A stretch of 18,135 bases of DNA from Gammaproteobacteria bacterium (GCA_020846815.1 JADLDF010000062.1:1-18135); one strand, 5' to 3'; counted from the first letter of the stretch, positions 1 through 7,244 are shown. Numbers and translations: made by a program. Notes: generated by a model not told the origin, from the sequence alone.

Positions 1-2
1 CC

Positions 3-470
<468 letters not shown>

Positions 471-480
471 GACCGGGCGC

Positions 481-498
481 GCGGCCCGTTCGGGCCGC
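481..498. terminator. Perfect hairpin after rpoD, possible bidirectional terminator
   Basis: A perfect inverted repeat with 7-bp all-GC arms (GCGGCCC/GGGCCGC) around a 4-base loop starts 11 bases after the rpoD stop. A weaker repeat, CGAGG-GG-CCTCG, follows at 526-537. No run of T follows either, so a classical intrinsic terminator is not shown. Position between two convergent transcription units makes a transcript-end or 3'-protecting role plausible. The rest of 471-574 shows no gene and no tRNA. Confidence 0.35.
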
Positions 499-574
499 GA
501 GCCGATGACTTCCAAGGGGGTCCCGCGAGGGGCCTCGTGCGTTACGCCCGCAGCACCCCGGGCTGGCTCGCGAG

Positions 575-691
575 CTATTCCGGGGATTTCAGGCCTGCAG
601 GATCGGGAAAGCTCTGCAGACAATGCCGCACGGCAGCGGCTGCGTGGCGCTCGATGTCCTCGAGATATACGCCGGGATCACGCTGCCGCAT
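575..691 (-). pseudogene. Truncated HEPN (DUF86/HepT-like) toxin gene remnant
   Basis: A 38-codon frame begins with ATG at 691, overlaps the end of the MNT antitoxin gene by 14 bases and stops at a TAG (575-577). Its first residues, MRQRDPGVYLEDIERH, match the usual N-terminus of DUF86/HepT-family HEPN toxins (typically DPxxYLEDI). After that the similarity is lost and the frame ends. Intact HEPN toxins of this type are about 110-140 residues and carry the RNase motif Rx4-6H in the second half, which is absent here. The order MNT then HEPN with a short overlap is common for these pairs. I infer a toxin lost by truncation, its 3' part replaced by the short gap before rpoD. A genuine micro-ORF is a less likely alternative. 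Confidence 0.55.
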
Positions 692-986
692 AGATGGAAG
701 ACCTGCTCTGCTCGATGTAGTACCGCAGACGACGGTTGCGGATGGCGTGCAGTTCCAGCAAATCCACCGGTTTGCTCAGTACGGCTTCCAGCGATTCTTT
801 GAGCTGGAGATAATTCGCGAAACTTCCGGCCACGCGTTCGTCGAATTCCACGCGCATGTCGACATCGCTGCGATCGGGATCGAAATCCTCGCGCAGCACC
901 GAGCCGAAAGCTTCCAGCTTCTGTACCCCATGCCTGCGGTACAGGCCGGCGATCGTTTCCCTGTTGTTTTCGATCAGCGGATGCAT
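678..986 (-). CDS. MNT-type nucleotidyltransferase antitoxin (MntA-like)
   Basis: This 102-residue protein is a minimal nucleotidyltransferase of the DNA polymerase beta superfamily, the antitoxin type paired with HEPN toxins. Characterised MntA proteins attach AMP to a tyrosine of HepT and so silence its RNase. The catalytic signature is present: G28-S29 followed by D41-V-D43 in the context GSVLREDF...RSDVDMRVEF. Family length is normally about 95-150 residues, so the gene appears complete. It starts at the ATG at 986, 9 bases after the RES toxin stop codon, and has no strong ribosome-binding site, so it is probably translated by coupling within the same operon. Its expected HEPN partner downstream is only a stump, so this antitoxin looks orphaned. 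It may act on a HEPN protein encoded elsewhere or simply be decaying. Confidence 0.88.
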   Translation of the reverse strand: MHPLIENNRETIAGLYRRHGVQKLEAFGSVLREDFDPDRSDVDMRVEFDERVAGSFANYLQLKESLEAVLSKPVDLLELHAIRNRRLRYYIEQSRSSIYAAA

Positions 987-995
987 GGGCCGACA

Positions 996-1706
996 CTAGC
1001 CAAACCGGAACTCGAAGCGCGTCTCCGCCAGCGGCGATGCCGGCGTCCAGGTGACGCGCTCGCGCCGCACCTCGAGCAGCCAGGTCTGCAGCTCCGTCGG
1101 CTCCGGCGCGGCGAAGGCCGTGACCGACAGCACCGCGCCGCAGCCGGCGTGCTGCGGATCGCGGACCGACTCGTAGCGGATGATCGCGACGCCCGCCTCG
1201 CGTGCCGCGCGCGCCAGGGCCTGACAGCCGGTGTAGTCGTCGGGATCGGTCCAGAGCGCGTGCGAGGCGACGAACGGCGGCGCGCGCAGGTCGATGGTCT
1301 CGCCGCGCAGGCGCGCGCGGAACACGCTCTGCGGCCGGGCCGCGAGCGCCTCGAGCTGCGGGCTCGCCACGAGGAAGCGCCAGCGCCAGTAGCCGAGCTC
1401 GGCGCAAGCGGTGCGCAGCTGCTCGGCGCCATACCAGACACCCGGGTCGGCCGGGCCGCGAAAGCGCGAACCGCTGGGCAGCGGCGGATAGCGGAACGGC
1501 GTGTACAGCAGCCAGTGCAGGACCGGTGGCCGCTCGACCGCAGGCTTGGCCGCCTCGAGCAGGCGCTCGAGCTCGGCCTGTTCTTCGAGCGTATCGACCA
1601 GCACGCGCGTCGAGACGACGTGCTGGGCCTCGACCGCGCGCCACAGCTGCAGACTGCGACGGGCGCGGGCCGCGTCGATCGCGCGACGCAGCGACTCGGG
1701 CTTCAT
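996..1706 (-). CDS. RES-domain toxin (predicted NAD+-degrading)
   Basis: This 236-residue protein belongs to the RES family, whose studied members (such as MbcT) destroy cellular NAD+ and are neutralised by Xre/MbcA-type antitoxins. Residues expected in the active site are visible: R72-Y73 in PFRYPP, the SRFRGP stretch (80-85), Y92 in GVWYGA, E103 in TACAELGYWR, and Y178-E179-S180 in IRYESVRDP. I chose the ATG at 1706 because TGAAGGGG, a good ribosome-binding site that overlaps the antitoxin stop, lies 6 bases upstream. The frame is open for 23 more codons, but that stretch reads back through the antitoxin gene. It lies 10 bases after the Xre-like gene and 9 bases before the MNT gene, so all three share one transcript. 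The C-terminus SPLAETRFEFRFG is echoed at 16530-16580. Confidence 0.9.
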   Translation of the reverse strand: MKPESLRRAIDAARARRSLQLWRAVEAQHVVSTRVLVDTLEEQAELERLLEAAKPAVERPPVLHWLLYTPFRYPPLPSGSRFRGPADPGVWYGAEQLRTACAELGYWRWRFLVASPQLEALAARPQSVFRARLRGETIDLRAPPFVASHALWTDPDDYTGCQALARAAREAGVAIIRYESVRDPQHAGCGAVLSVTAFAAPEPTELQTWLLEVRRERVTWTPASPLAETRFEFRFG

Positions 1707-1716
1707 CGCAGCCCCT

Positions 1717-2112
1717 TCAGACGCGGCCGCGATGCGCGTCGAGGTAGTGGACCACGCGCACCAGGCCTTCGGCACTGAGGATCAGCTCTACCGGGCGAGC
1801 GCCGAGATCGGTGTTCGGTCCCTGCAGCCAGGCGCGCGCGGCCTCCTCGTGCCCGAGCAGCGCATCGAGCGAGCGGAACATGCGCACGAACAGCGTGCCG
1901 AGCTCCCAGCTCTTGGGCTGCGCGGGCGAGAGGCGGTAGCTGCCGAGCCCCATGCGGCTGACGGTCGGGCGCGACACGCCGAGCACCTGCGCCAGTGCCT
2001 GCTGCGGCAGGCCGAGCAGCGTGGCGGCGCGGATCACTGCTTTGGTGAGGACGGCGCCCGGATCCGGCGATGCGGACGTGCGCGCGAGACCAACTTCGTT
2101 CTGTTGAACCAT
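1717..2112 (-). CDS. Xre/MbcA/ParS-type antitoxin of the RES toxin
   Basis: This 131-residue protein has the two-part layout of RES antitoxins. A helix-turn-helix at about residues 24-58 includes GLPQQALAQVLGVSRPTVSR. A C-terminal toxin-binding domain at about 69-131 includes LFVRMFRSLDALLG, the ARAWLQGPN motif and the closing LVRVVHYLDAHRGRV, the classic MbcA/ParS signature. It should bind and inhibit the adjacent RES toxin and repress its own operon through the HTH. The ATG at 2112 is the only reasonable start, since the next ATG is within the HTH region. This ATG sits 6 bases after a -10 element, so the mRNA is predicted to begin at or next to the start codon. No Shine-Dalgarno sequence is possible in that case. 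Confidence 0.92.
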   Translation of the reverse strand: MVQQNEVGLARTSASPDPGAVLTKAVIRAATLLGLPQQALAQVLGVSRPTVSRMGLGSYRLSPAQPKSWELGTLFVRMFRSLDALLGHEEAARAWLQGPNTDLGARPVELILSAEGLVRVVHYLDAHRGRV

Positions 2113-2118
2113 ATTATC

Positions 2119-2147
2119 AATATAAGTTCTATGGAACTAGCTGTCAA
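2119..2147 (-). promoter_or_regulatory. Near-consensus sigma-70 promoter of the Xre-RES-MNT operon
   Basis: On the minus strand TTGACA (2147-2142, a perfect -35 match) is followed by exactly 17 bases and then TATATT (2124-2119, 5 of 6 matches to the -10). Six bases later comes the antitoxin ATG at 2112, so the expected transcription start coincides with the A of the start codon and the transcript would be leaderless. The region is strikingly AT-rich against the GC-rich background. Confidence 0.82.
2125..2138. promoter_or_regulatory. Palindromic operator candidate inside the promoter spacer
   Basis: AGTTC-TATG-GAACT is a perfect inverted repeat with 5-bp arms and a 4-bp centre. It lies entirely between the -35 and -10 hexamers of the toxin-antitoxin promoter. 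A bound dimer of the Xre-like antitoxin there would block RNA polymerase. Autorepression is the norm for this antitoxin family. The assignment of this palindrome as its operator is inference from position. Confidence 0.6.
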
Positions 2148-2220
2148 CGCAATCATGCTGCCGTGCTCGCGCTCGGCCATCCGTCCGTGGCCATCCCGGC
2201 GGCAACCGACGCAGCGACTT

Positions 2221-4566
2221 CTAAAGCAGCTCCCAGGTCACTCCGACGATCGCATATCGCGGCAGCCACTCACGCTGGCGCCGCTCGATTCCGGGAGTCG
2301 CACCGCTGCGCTGCACGGCCAGCTCGCTGCAGCAGGGATTGGCGCGTCCCGTGGCATTGCTGACGTCGACCCACAACCGCAGCGCCCCATGCGGCAGCGG
2401 CCGGCTCCAGGTCGATCGCAGATCGAGCGACAGGTAGTCGCCCCAGATGGTGCCGTTGCGCCGGACCACCGGCAGCCCGACTGCCGTAGCGTCGATCGTG
2501 GTCTGCCGCCAGCCGCTGTGCCAGCGCAGGTTCGCCGACAGTTCCCACGGGCCTTGCGCCCAGGCCGCGCCGGCGGACAGAGCATGCAGCTGGTTCCAGC
2601 TGCGCGCGACCCAGTGCCCGTCCACCCGGTCCTTCGCCTCGGACCAGGCATAGGTCGACCATCCGGACCAGCGGGGCGTCCACTGCCATCGCCCGCTGAG
2701 CTCGATGCCGTAGAGCCTCGCCGCCGAAGGCGTGACCCGCTGTCGATCGACCTCAAGCTCCGGCAGCAAGGTCACGGGATCGAGCACGTTCTCGTAGCGC
2801 GGCGTCGGATCGCGGACATCCTTGCGGTAGGCTTCGATGCGCCACGAGCCGCCCTGCCCCAGCCGTCGATCGAGGCCGAGCACTACCTGGTCCGCCGCCT
2901 GTCGTCCTGGGTAGTCCACATCGCCGTCGGCGACCAGCAATTCGTCCGGCCTGGTGCCCTGCGACGTGCGGCCGGCGCTGAGGCGCAGCGTCGTGCGCGC
3001 ATCCAGCGCGTACTCCAGCGCGAGGCGTGGCGACAGAAACCGCGTGTCGTAGGCATCGAGCCGCCGTCGGCCGAGCGGATCGGCGAGATCGTCGACGTGA
3101 TAGGCCTGCGACTCGGCTCGCAGGCCGGCATCGAGGCGCCAATCGGCACCGAACTCGAACAGCCGGGAGGCGTAGGCCGCCAGACCGGTGCCATCGGCGT
3201 AGGTCCGGCTGGTGCGCGCGAACGAGGGCTCGCGCCCGAACAGCTCTGCGAGCACGGGATCGAAGCGCGACGCGGCGCGGTAGTCGTAGCGCGCCTCGCT
3301 CTCGGTCGCCTCGATGCCCACCAGCCAGCGCGACGGATCCCGCCACTCGAGGCGCAGGTACCGCGACTGGATGCGGCGCCGATCCTCGACGCTGCCCGCC
3401 ACCGAGCCCGCGCGCGCCAGGCTACCCGTACGATCGGTTTCGCGGCTGCCGAGCGACAGCGTCGCCTCGAACTGCCCGCCACCGGTAAGCGAGCGCGTGT
3501 AGCGCAGCCAGCCCAGGCCGTCACGGTAGCGCGCATCGGCCGCCTCCACGCCACCACTGCCCTCGTCGCGCACCCACAGCTCGTCGCGCAGCGCGAGCAC
3601 GCCCGCCGCCAGCGTGGAGTCACCGACGCCGCGCTCGATGCGCAACAGCAGGTCGGAGAACTCGGGCTCGAACTCGTTGCGGTCAGCCGTTCGGGCGACC
3701 AGCTGCGTGGTGCTGCTGCGCGCCGACGCGAGCCAGCGCAGCGGCGTGTTGCGCCACTGCGCCTCGCCGGCGCTGAGCGCATGCGCGGCCAGCAGCGACA
3801 ACCCGAGTTCGTGATGCACGCCGGTGCGCGCCTGACGCGGCGTAATGTCCATGACTGCGGACAGCCGGTCACCGTACCGGACCGGGAACACACCGCTGTA
3901 GAAATCGAGGCGCTCGATCGCCGCCGGATCGAACACGCCCAGCTCGGCGTTGTAGTCCTTGAAATGAAAAGGCTCGAACAGCGGCACGCCGTCGAACCAC
4001 ACCGCAACCTCGTCGTCGCGACCGCCACGCACGTTGCTGCGTGCGCTGAGCCCGCTCGAGGCGGTCCCGGGGAAATAGCGGGCGACGCGCAGGATATCCT
4101 CATCGATGCCCGGCAGCACCGCGATTTCCGACCGCGACAGCGTCGACGGGGCAGCGGCGTCCAAAGCCTCGATCCGATAGCGGCTGGCATAGACGGTGAC
4201 CGCCTCGATCGCGGGCACCGGTGTCACACGGGCGCTTGCGGACGCACCAGCGGGCGACGCGGTCGCCGAGCGCACCACCGCGTAGCGCCCAGCGCGCACG
4301 GCCTCGAGCCGCAGACCGTGCGGCGCGAGAACGCGCGCCGCGACTTCCTCTGGAGAGCCCGGGCCGGGATCGGCCTCGACCCGCAGTTCGGGGCGGACCA
4401 GCCGGTCGCTGTAAACGAGATCCAGCCCGGCGGCCCGTAGCAATTCCAACGCCTCGGCGACGGGCACACCCGCGGGGATCTGCAGTGGCTGCGCAGCCAC
4501 GACTGCGGCGATCAGGCTGCTCGCCCACAGGGCGAGCAGCCTGGGGGCACGCCGGCGTATCGACAT
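2221..4566 (-). CDS. TonB-dependent outer-membrane receptor with STN signalling domain
   Basis: This 781-residue protein is an outer-membrane transducer of the FecA type. A signal peptide (residues 1-25) is followed by an STN domain at about 27-98 (start QPLQIPAGVPVAEALELLR, end GRYAVV). A TonB-box-like IEAVTVYA lies near 120-127. The plug is at about 143-245 with SNVRGGRDDEVAVWFDG and RYGDRLSAVMDI, and the 22-strand barrel occupies the remainder. The STN domain is the part that talks to a FecR-type protein in the periplasm, which fits the FecR-like and sigma genes just upstream. It ends in VGVTWELL, so the usual terminal aromatic residue is missing. The ligand cannot be told from sequence: no siderophore, heme or cobalamin genes are nearby. 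A 113-base gap separates it from the FecR-like gene, and its own promoter is possible. Confidence 0.93.
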   Translation of the reverse strand: MSIRRRAPRLLALWASSLIAAVVAAQPLQIPAGVPVAEALELLRAAGLDLVYSDRLVRPELRVEADPGPGSPEEVAARVLAPHGLRLEAVRAGRYAVVRSATASPAGASASARVTPVPAIEAVTVYASRYRIEALDAAAPSTLSRSEIAVLPGIDEDILRVARYFPGTASSGLSARSNVRGGRDDEVAVWFDGVPLFEPFHFKDYNAELGVFDPAAIERLDFYSGVFPVRYGDRLSAVMDITPRQARTGVHHELGLSLLAAHALSAGEAQWRNTPLRWLASARSSTTQLVARTADRNEFEPEFSDLLLRIERGVGDSTLAAGVLALRDELWVRDEGSGGVEAADARYRDGLGWLRYTRSLTGGGQFEATLSLGSRETDRTGSLARAGSVAGSVEDRRRIQSRYLRLEWRDPSRWLVGIEATESEARYDYRAASRFDPVLAELFGREPSFARTSRTYADGTGLAAYASRLFEFGADWRLDAGLRAESQAYHVDDLADPLGRRRLDAYDTRFLSPRLALEYALDARTTLRLSAGRTSQGTRPDELLVADGDVDYPGRQAADQVVLGLDRRLGQGGSWRIEAYRKDVRDPTPRYENVLDPVTLLPELEVDRQRVTPSAARLYGIELSGRWQWTPRWSGWSTYAWSEAKDRVDGHWVARSWNQLHALSAGAAWAQGPWELSANLRWHSGWRQTTIDATAVGLPVVRRNGTIWGDYLSLDLRSTWSRPLPHGALRLWVDVSNATGRANPCCSELAVQRSGATPGIERRQREWLPRYAIVGVTWELL

Positions 4567-4572
4567 GTCGCA

Positions 4573-4578
4573 ATTATA
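4573..4578 (-). promoter_or_regulatory. Candidate -10 element of the TonB-receptor gene
   Basis: On the minus strand a perfect TATAAT is followed by 6 bases and the receptor ATG at 4566, the same leaderless geometry as in the toxin-antitoxin promoter. The -35 position (about 4596-4601, GACCGT) is poor, so activator help or an ECF-type element would be needed. CGACATGTCG at 4561-4570, spanning the start codon, is a perfect 10-bp palindrome. Confidence 0.35.
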
Positions 4579-4679
4579 CGGGGCACGACATGGTCACGGT
4601 CGGTACGGCGACCTCGCGACCACCGCGCCGACTTCGACGTGCGGGCGGCGCGCGCGAAGTGTCTGCGCCGCGCCGATGA

Positions 4680-5783
4680 TCAGCGCGCCGCGGCGTCGAT
4701 CGTGACGCGGTCCGCGTCGTGCCGGATGGTGAGATCGGCGGTCGCCGCCACGGCATCGAGCGCCTGGTCGGGGCTCAGACCGGTGACGTTGCCGCGCAGG
4801 CGAACGCTGCCGAGCCGCGAGCGCTGCGTCGCGTCGCCGAAGTCGACGCGCCGGCCCGACTCTGCCGCGTACCACGCGAGGAAGCTGTCGAGGGTCTCGC
4901 CGTCGATCGCCACCGGCGCCGGAATCTGCCCGAGCCAGGCCCAGTCAGTCGCGCTGGGTGCAATGCGGTCGCGAGAGATCGCGCCCGTGCCGCCATCGAG
5001 GCGCAAGCGCTCGCCCGCACCGGCTTCGGCCGGCGCCGCTGCTGCGCCGGAGGAGACTCGTACCCGGCCCTCGCGCACCGCGACTTCCAGCGCGGCCGGC
5101 AGCAGCCTGATCAGGTAGCGTGTACCGACGTGCTGCACACGGGCAAAGGCCGTGGCGACCGTCAGCAACTGACGGCTGCCCGAGCCCGCGCCTGAATCGA
5201 CGTACACCTGCCCGCGCAGCAGCGTGATCTCGTCCGGCGCGTCGAACCGCAGACTCGACTGCGGTGCCACACGCAGCGTCAACGTCTGGCCGATCTTCAA
5301 CAGCACGGCGGTGCCGTCGCCGGTGGACAAGGCATCGCCGGACTGGACGGCGGCGTTCGCCGCCAGCACGCGCTCGCGCCCGAGCCAGCGATCGACGACG
5401 CCGGACCCTTGCAGGCTGACCCGCGCACCGGAAACGGCCAGCGCGATGGCCACGCGTTCGGAACGAGCGCCCGGGCCAGCGATGAGCAGCGCGAGGGCGA
5501 TCGCCGCCGCCGCGACACTGGCCGCCAAGGCGAGCCGCCACGGCGAGCGACGTTCGGGCTGCGTCATTACGGACGACGGCGGCAACGGGTTCGCCGGCTG
5601 CGAGGTCGCCGGGCGTGACGCCACGGCCGCGCGCCACTCCGCATGCACGCGCTCGAAAGCGGCGGTACGCCGCTCCGACGAGGGCCGCAGCGCCGCAGCA
5701 AGCCGCAGCGCCCGCGCCACGTCTGCGTCGTCGTCACCTGAAGCGGCCTGCGGCTGCCGTGGGTCGTGGTTGGACTCGTTCAT
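4680..5783 (-). CDS. FecR-like anti-sigma factor with C-terminal STN-like domain
   Basis: This 367-residue inner-membrane protein should hold the neighbouring ECF sigma factor and relay the receptor's signal. The cytoplasmic part is residues 1-80, rich in Ala/Arg. One membrane helix lies at about 83-103 (LALAASVAAAAIALALLIAG). The FecR domain is at about 143-246 and includes SGDALSTGDGTAVLLKIGQTLTL and VQHVGTRYLI. The last 80 residues (about 286-365) look like an STN/secretin-type fold, with IDGETLDSFLAWYAAESGR, VRLRGNVTGLSPDQALDAV and a final DADRVTI strand. The gene starts at the ATG at 5783, 12 bases after the sigma stop, with GGCGGATCA as a weak ribosome-binding site, so the two are co-transcribed. 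Having STN-like folds both here and in the receptor suggests domain-to-domain signalling in the periplasm. Confidence 0.9.
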   Translation of the reverse strand: MNESNHDPRQPQAASGDDDADVARALRLAAALRPSSERRTAAFERVHAEWRAAVASRPATSQPANPLPPSSVMTQPERRSPWRLALAASVAAAAIALALLIAGPGARSERVAIALAVSGARVSLQGSGVVDRWLGRERVLAANAAVQSGDALSTGDGTAVLLKIGQTLTLRVAPQSSLRFDAPDEITLLRGQVYVDSGAGSGSRQLLTVATAFARVQHVGTRYLIRLLPAALEVAVREGRVRVSSGAAAAPAEAGAGERLRLDGGTGAISRDRIAPSATDWAWLGQIPAPVAIDGETLDSFLAWYAAESGRRVDFGDATQRSRLGSVRLRGNVTGLSPDQALDAVAATADLTIRHDADRVTIDAAAR

Positions 5784-5795
5784 CGGTGATCCGCC

Positions 5796-6398
5796 CTATA
5801 GACCGAGCGTCGCGGCATCGAAGCCGCGCGCTGCGAGCGCACTGCGAAAGGCCGTGCGCGCGCGCTGCAGAGTCGACTGCGCCGCCTCGAAGGTGACGCC
5901 GAGGCGCTCGGCGATCTGCTGGGTGGCGAGGTCCTCGAGGTACTTCCATTCGAGGACTTCGCCATAGCGCCCCGGCAGGGCGCGGAGCACGTCGCGCACC
6001 AGCTGGCCGGCCTCGGCCTGTTCGCGCTCCAGGCTCGGATCGGCCGCGAGGTCGTCGGCCACAGCCTCGGCCGCGGCCCGCGCCCGCGCATCGCCGTCGA
6101 GGCTGACGGTCCGGCTGGACTCACGGCCCGCGGCTTCGAGCAGGTCGGCGAGTTCGTTGCGGCAGATCTGGGCGAGCCAGGTGAACAGCGACGCCTCGCC
6201 GCGCCAGGCGTCCAGCCGGCGCACGGCGCGGCACAGTGCACGTTGCGCGGCCTCTTCGGAGAGTTGCACATCGCCACGGGTCCGCGACAACGCGAAGCGG
6301 TACAGACGATCGAAGTACTCATCGAAGAATCCCTGGAATGCCCGCTCGTCGCCCGCGAGCAGTCGCTCCACCAGTTGCCGATCGTTCGCCGTCGTCAT
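5796..6398 (-). CDS. ECF-family RNA polymerase sigma factor (FecI-like role)
   Basis: This 200-residue protein has sigma region 2 at about 15-85 (DERAFQGFFDEYFDRLYRFA, then LDAWRGEASLFTWLAQICRN). Region 4 is at about 137-186 (LRALPGRYGEVLEWKYLEDL, then TQQIAERLGVTFEAAQSTLQRAR). Regions 1 and 3 are absent, as expected of ECF factors. I placed the start at the ATG at 6398 (MTTANDRQLVERLLAGD), where family similarity begins. The frame is open far upstream, but that stretch runs antisense through the next gene. The genes downstream are the anti-sigma factor and the STN receptor, giving the complete sigma/FecR/receptor order of cell-surface signalling systems. No good ribosome-binding site is visible before the ATG. 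Targets are unknown; self-regulation and regulation of the receptor gene are usual for such systems. Confidence 0.93.
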   Translation of the reverse strand: MTTANDRQLVERLLAGDERAFQGFFDEYFDRLYRFALSRTRGDVQLSEEAAQRALCRAVRRLDAWRGEASLFTWLAQICRNELADLLEAAGRESSRTVSLDGDARARAAAEAVADDLAADPSLEREQAEAGQLVRDVLRALPGRYGEVLEWKYLEDLATQQIAERLGVTFEAAQSTLQRARTAFRSALAARGFDAATLGL

Positions 6399-6451
6399 GT
6401 ACGGCACGAGGTTAGACGGCGGAATCCCCCTGGGGCAATCGCAACCCCACG
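6399..6451 (-). promoter_or_regulatory. Putative control region of the ECF sigma gene
   Basis: On the minus strand upstream of the sigma ATG there is a CCCC-A-GGGG palindrome (6427-6435). CGTCTAA, which resembles the CGTC-type -10 element of many ECF promoters, begins 20 bases before the ATG. TTGCGATT lies about 18 bases further upstream and could be the -35. None of these is a firm match. The assignment is suggested mainly by position and by the usual autoregulation of such cassettes. Confidence 0.25.
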
Positions 6452-6541
6452 ATGGCCCCGGCACGGACGCCGGCGGATGACCTCGCGATCGCGTACTTCC
6501 AGACCGCCTACGAGCTGTTCCGCAGCGGCCGCTACGACTGA
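6452..6541 (+). other. Possible 29-codon small ORF or TPR-gene remnant
   Basis: In the 216-base divergent gap between the ECF sigma gene and the hemolysin-like gene, an ATG at 6452 opens a 29-codon frame. Its end, AIAYFQTAYELFRSGRYD, resembles the first helices of a TPR unit and then stops at TGA. No ribosome-binding site is visible. It could be the stump of a deleted TPR gene, a leader peptide, or chance in GC-rich DNA. I do not claim a function. Confidence 0.15.
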
Positions 6542-6614
6542 CGGCCGGCGCGATTGACCGGCCCGTCCCGGGCCGTCCAACGCACGAGCCCCCGATACAT
6601 CGCCCGAGGTCACC

Positions 6615-7244
6615 TTGTCGCGGAATGCTGACTGCCAGGCTGCCGGTACCCCGGTGGCGCACCGGACCTACCGGATCGAGGAAACCCGCGTCGGTGATCC
6701 CGGCCGCGAGCGCCTCGAGCGCTTCGTGGCCGAGCGCTTCGCCGCGGTGCACGGCGCCAGGGTGAGCCGCTTCATGCCGACATTGCTCGGCCTCGAGGAC
6801 TGGCGCGGGACGCTGCGCTGCGCGCTCGGCTACCGCCCCGCCGCCGGCGATGCGCTGTTCCTCGAGCAATACCTCGACCGGCCGATCGAGCTCGCGATCC
6901 GCGAGGCCTGCCGCGAGGGCCCGCATGACCGCATCATGCCGCCGCCGATCGACCGCCAGCGGATCGTCGAGGTCGGGCACCTCGCCGGTCGCGGCTGCCG
7001 TGCCGCCCTGCACCTGGTGGCGCAGCTGCCGCGCTTCCTGGTCGACCGGGGCTACGACTGGATCACCTTCACCGCCACGGCGCGCGTGCGCGAGGTGCTC
7101 GCGACCTTCGATGCGCCGCTGCTCGACCTGGGCCCCGCCGATCCTGCCCGGCTGCGCGTCCGCGACGACTGGGGTCGCTACTACGATGCGCAACCGCGAG
7201 TGATGGCGGGCTGGCTGCCGCACGGCCTGTGCTTCGACCGATGA
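6615..7244 (+). CDS. Thermostable hemolysin family protein (GNAT-like)
   Basis: This 209-residue protein matches the T_hemolysin family (PF12261), named after a Vibrio delta-hemolysin but related in fold to GNAT acyltransferases. Characteristic stretches are HGARVSRFMPTLLGLED, LFLEQYLDRPIE, RQRIVEVGHLA, WITFTATARVREVL and WGRYYDAQPRVMAG. There is no signal peptide, so a secreted cytolysin is unlikely; an acyltransferase-like enzyme in the cytoplasm is more plausible. The start is taken as the TTG at 6615, preceded at 7-base spacing by GAGG. The frame upstream runs to a stop without any ATG. A GTG at 6654 is an alternative. The gene overlaps the next by ATGA (7241-7244), so it is the first gene of a translationally coupled operon with an AMP-ligase, a diiron oxidase and a dehydrogenase. 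Confidence 0.85.
   Translation: MSRNADCQAAGTPVAHRTYRIEETRVGDPGRERLERFVAERFAAVHGARVSRFMPTLLGLEDWRGTLRCALGYRPAAGDALFLEQYLDRPIELAIREACREGPHDRIMPPPIDRQRIVEVGHLAGRGCRAALHLVAQLPRFLVDRGYDWITFTATARVREVLATFDAPLLDLGPADPARLRVRDDWGRYYDAQPRVMAGWLPHGLCFDR

Noticed and set aside
471..574. A tRNA gene or attachment site after rpoD
   Set aside because: No T-loop GGTTCGA-type motif or cloverleaf pairing was found. Only GC-rich hairpins are present and no direct repeat of this stretch was seen elsewhere in the window.
2101..2147. A plus-strand promoter in the AT-rich patch
   Set aside because: TTGAAC and TATAAG on the plus strand are only 12 bases apart and no gene follows. The minus-strand pair is near perfect and leads directly to the antitoxin.
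1501..4440. A 979-codon open frame on the plus strand opposite the TonB receptor and TA genes
   Set aside because: Composition is Arg/Ala/Gln-rich without domains, and it runs antisense through two well-supported loci. Long shadow frames are expected at this GC content.
6399..7223. N-terminal extension of the ECF sigma frame (275 more codons)
   Set aside because: The extension is antisense to the hemolysin-like gene and has no recognisable domain. Sigma similarity starts at the ATG at 6398.
6615..7244. Secreted pore-forming hemolysin
   Set aside because: There is no signal peptide or membrane segment, the family is GNAT-like, and the gene is coupled to cytoplasmic enzymes.
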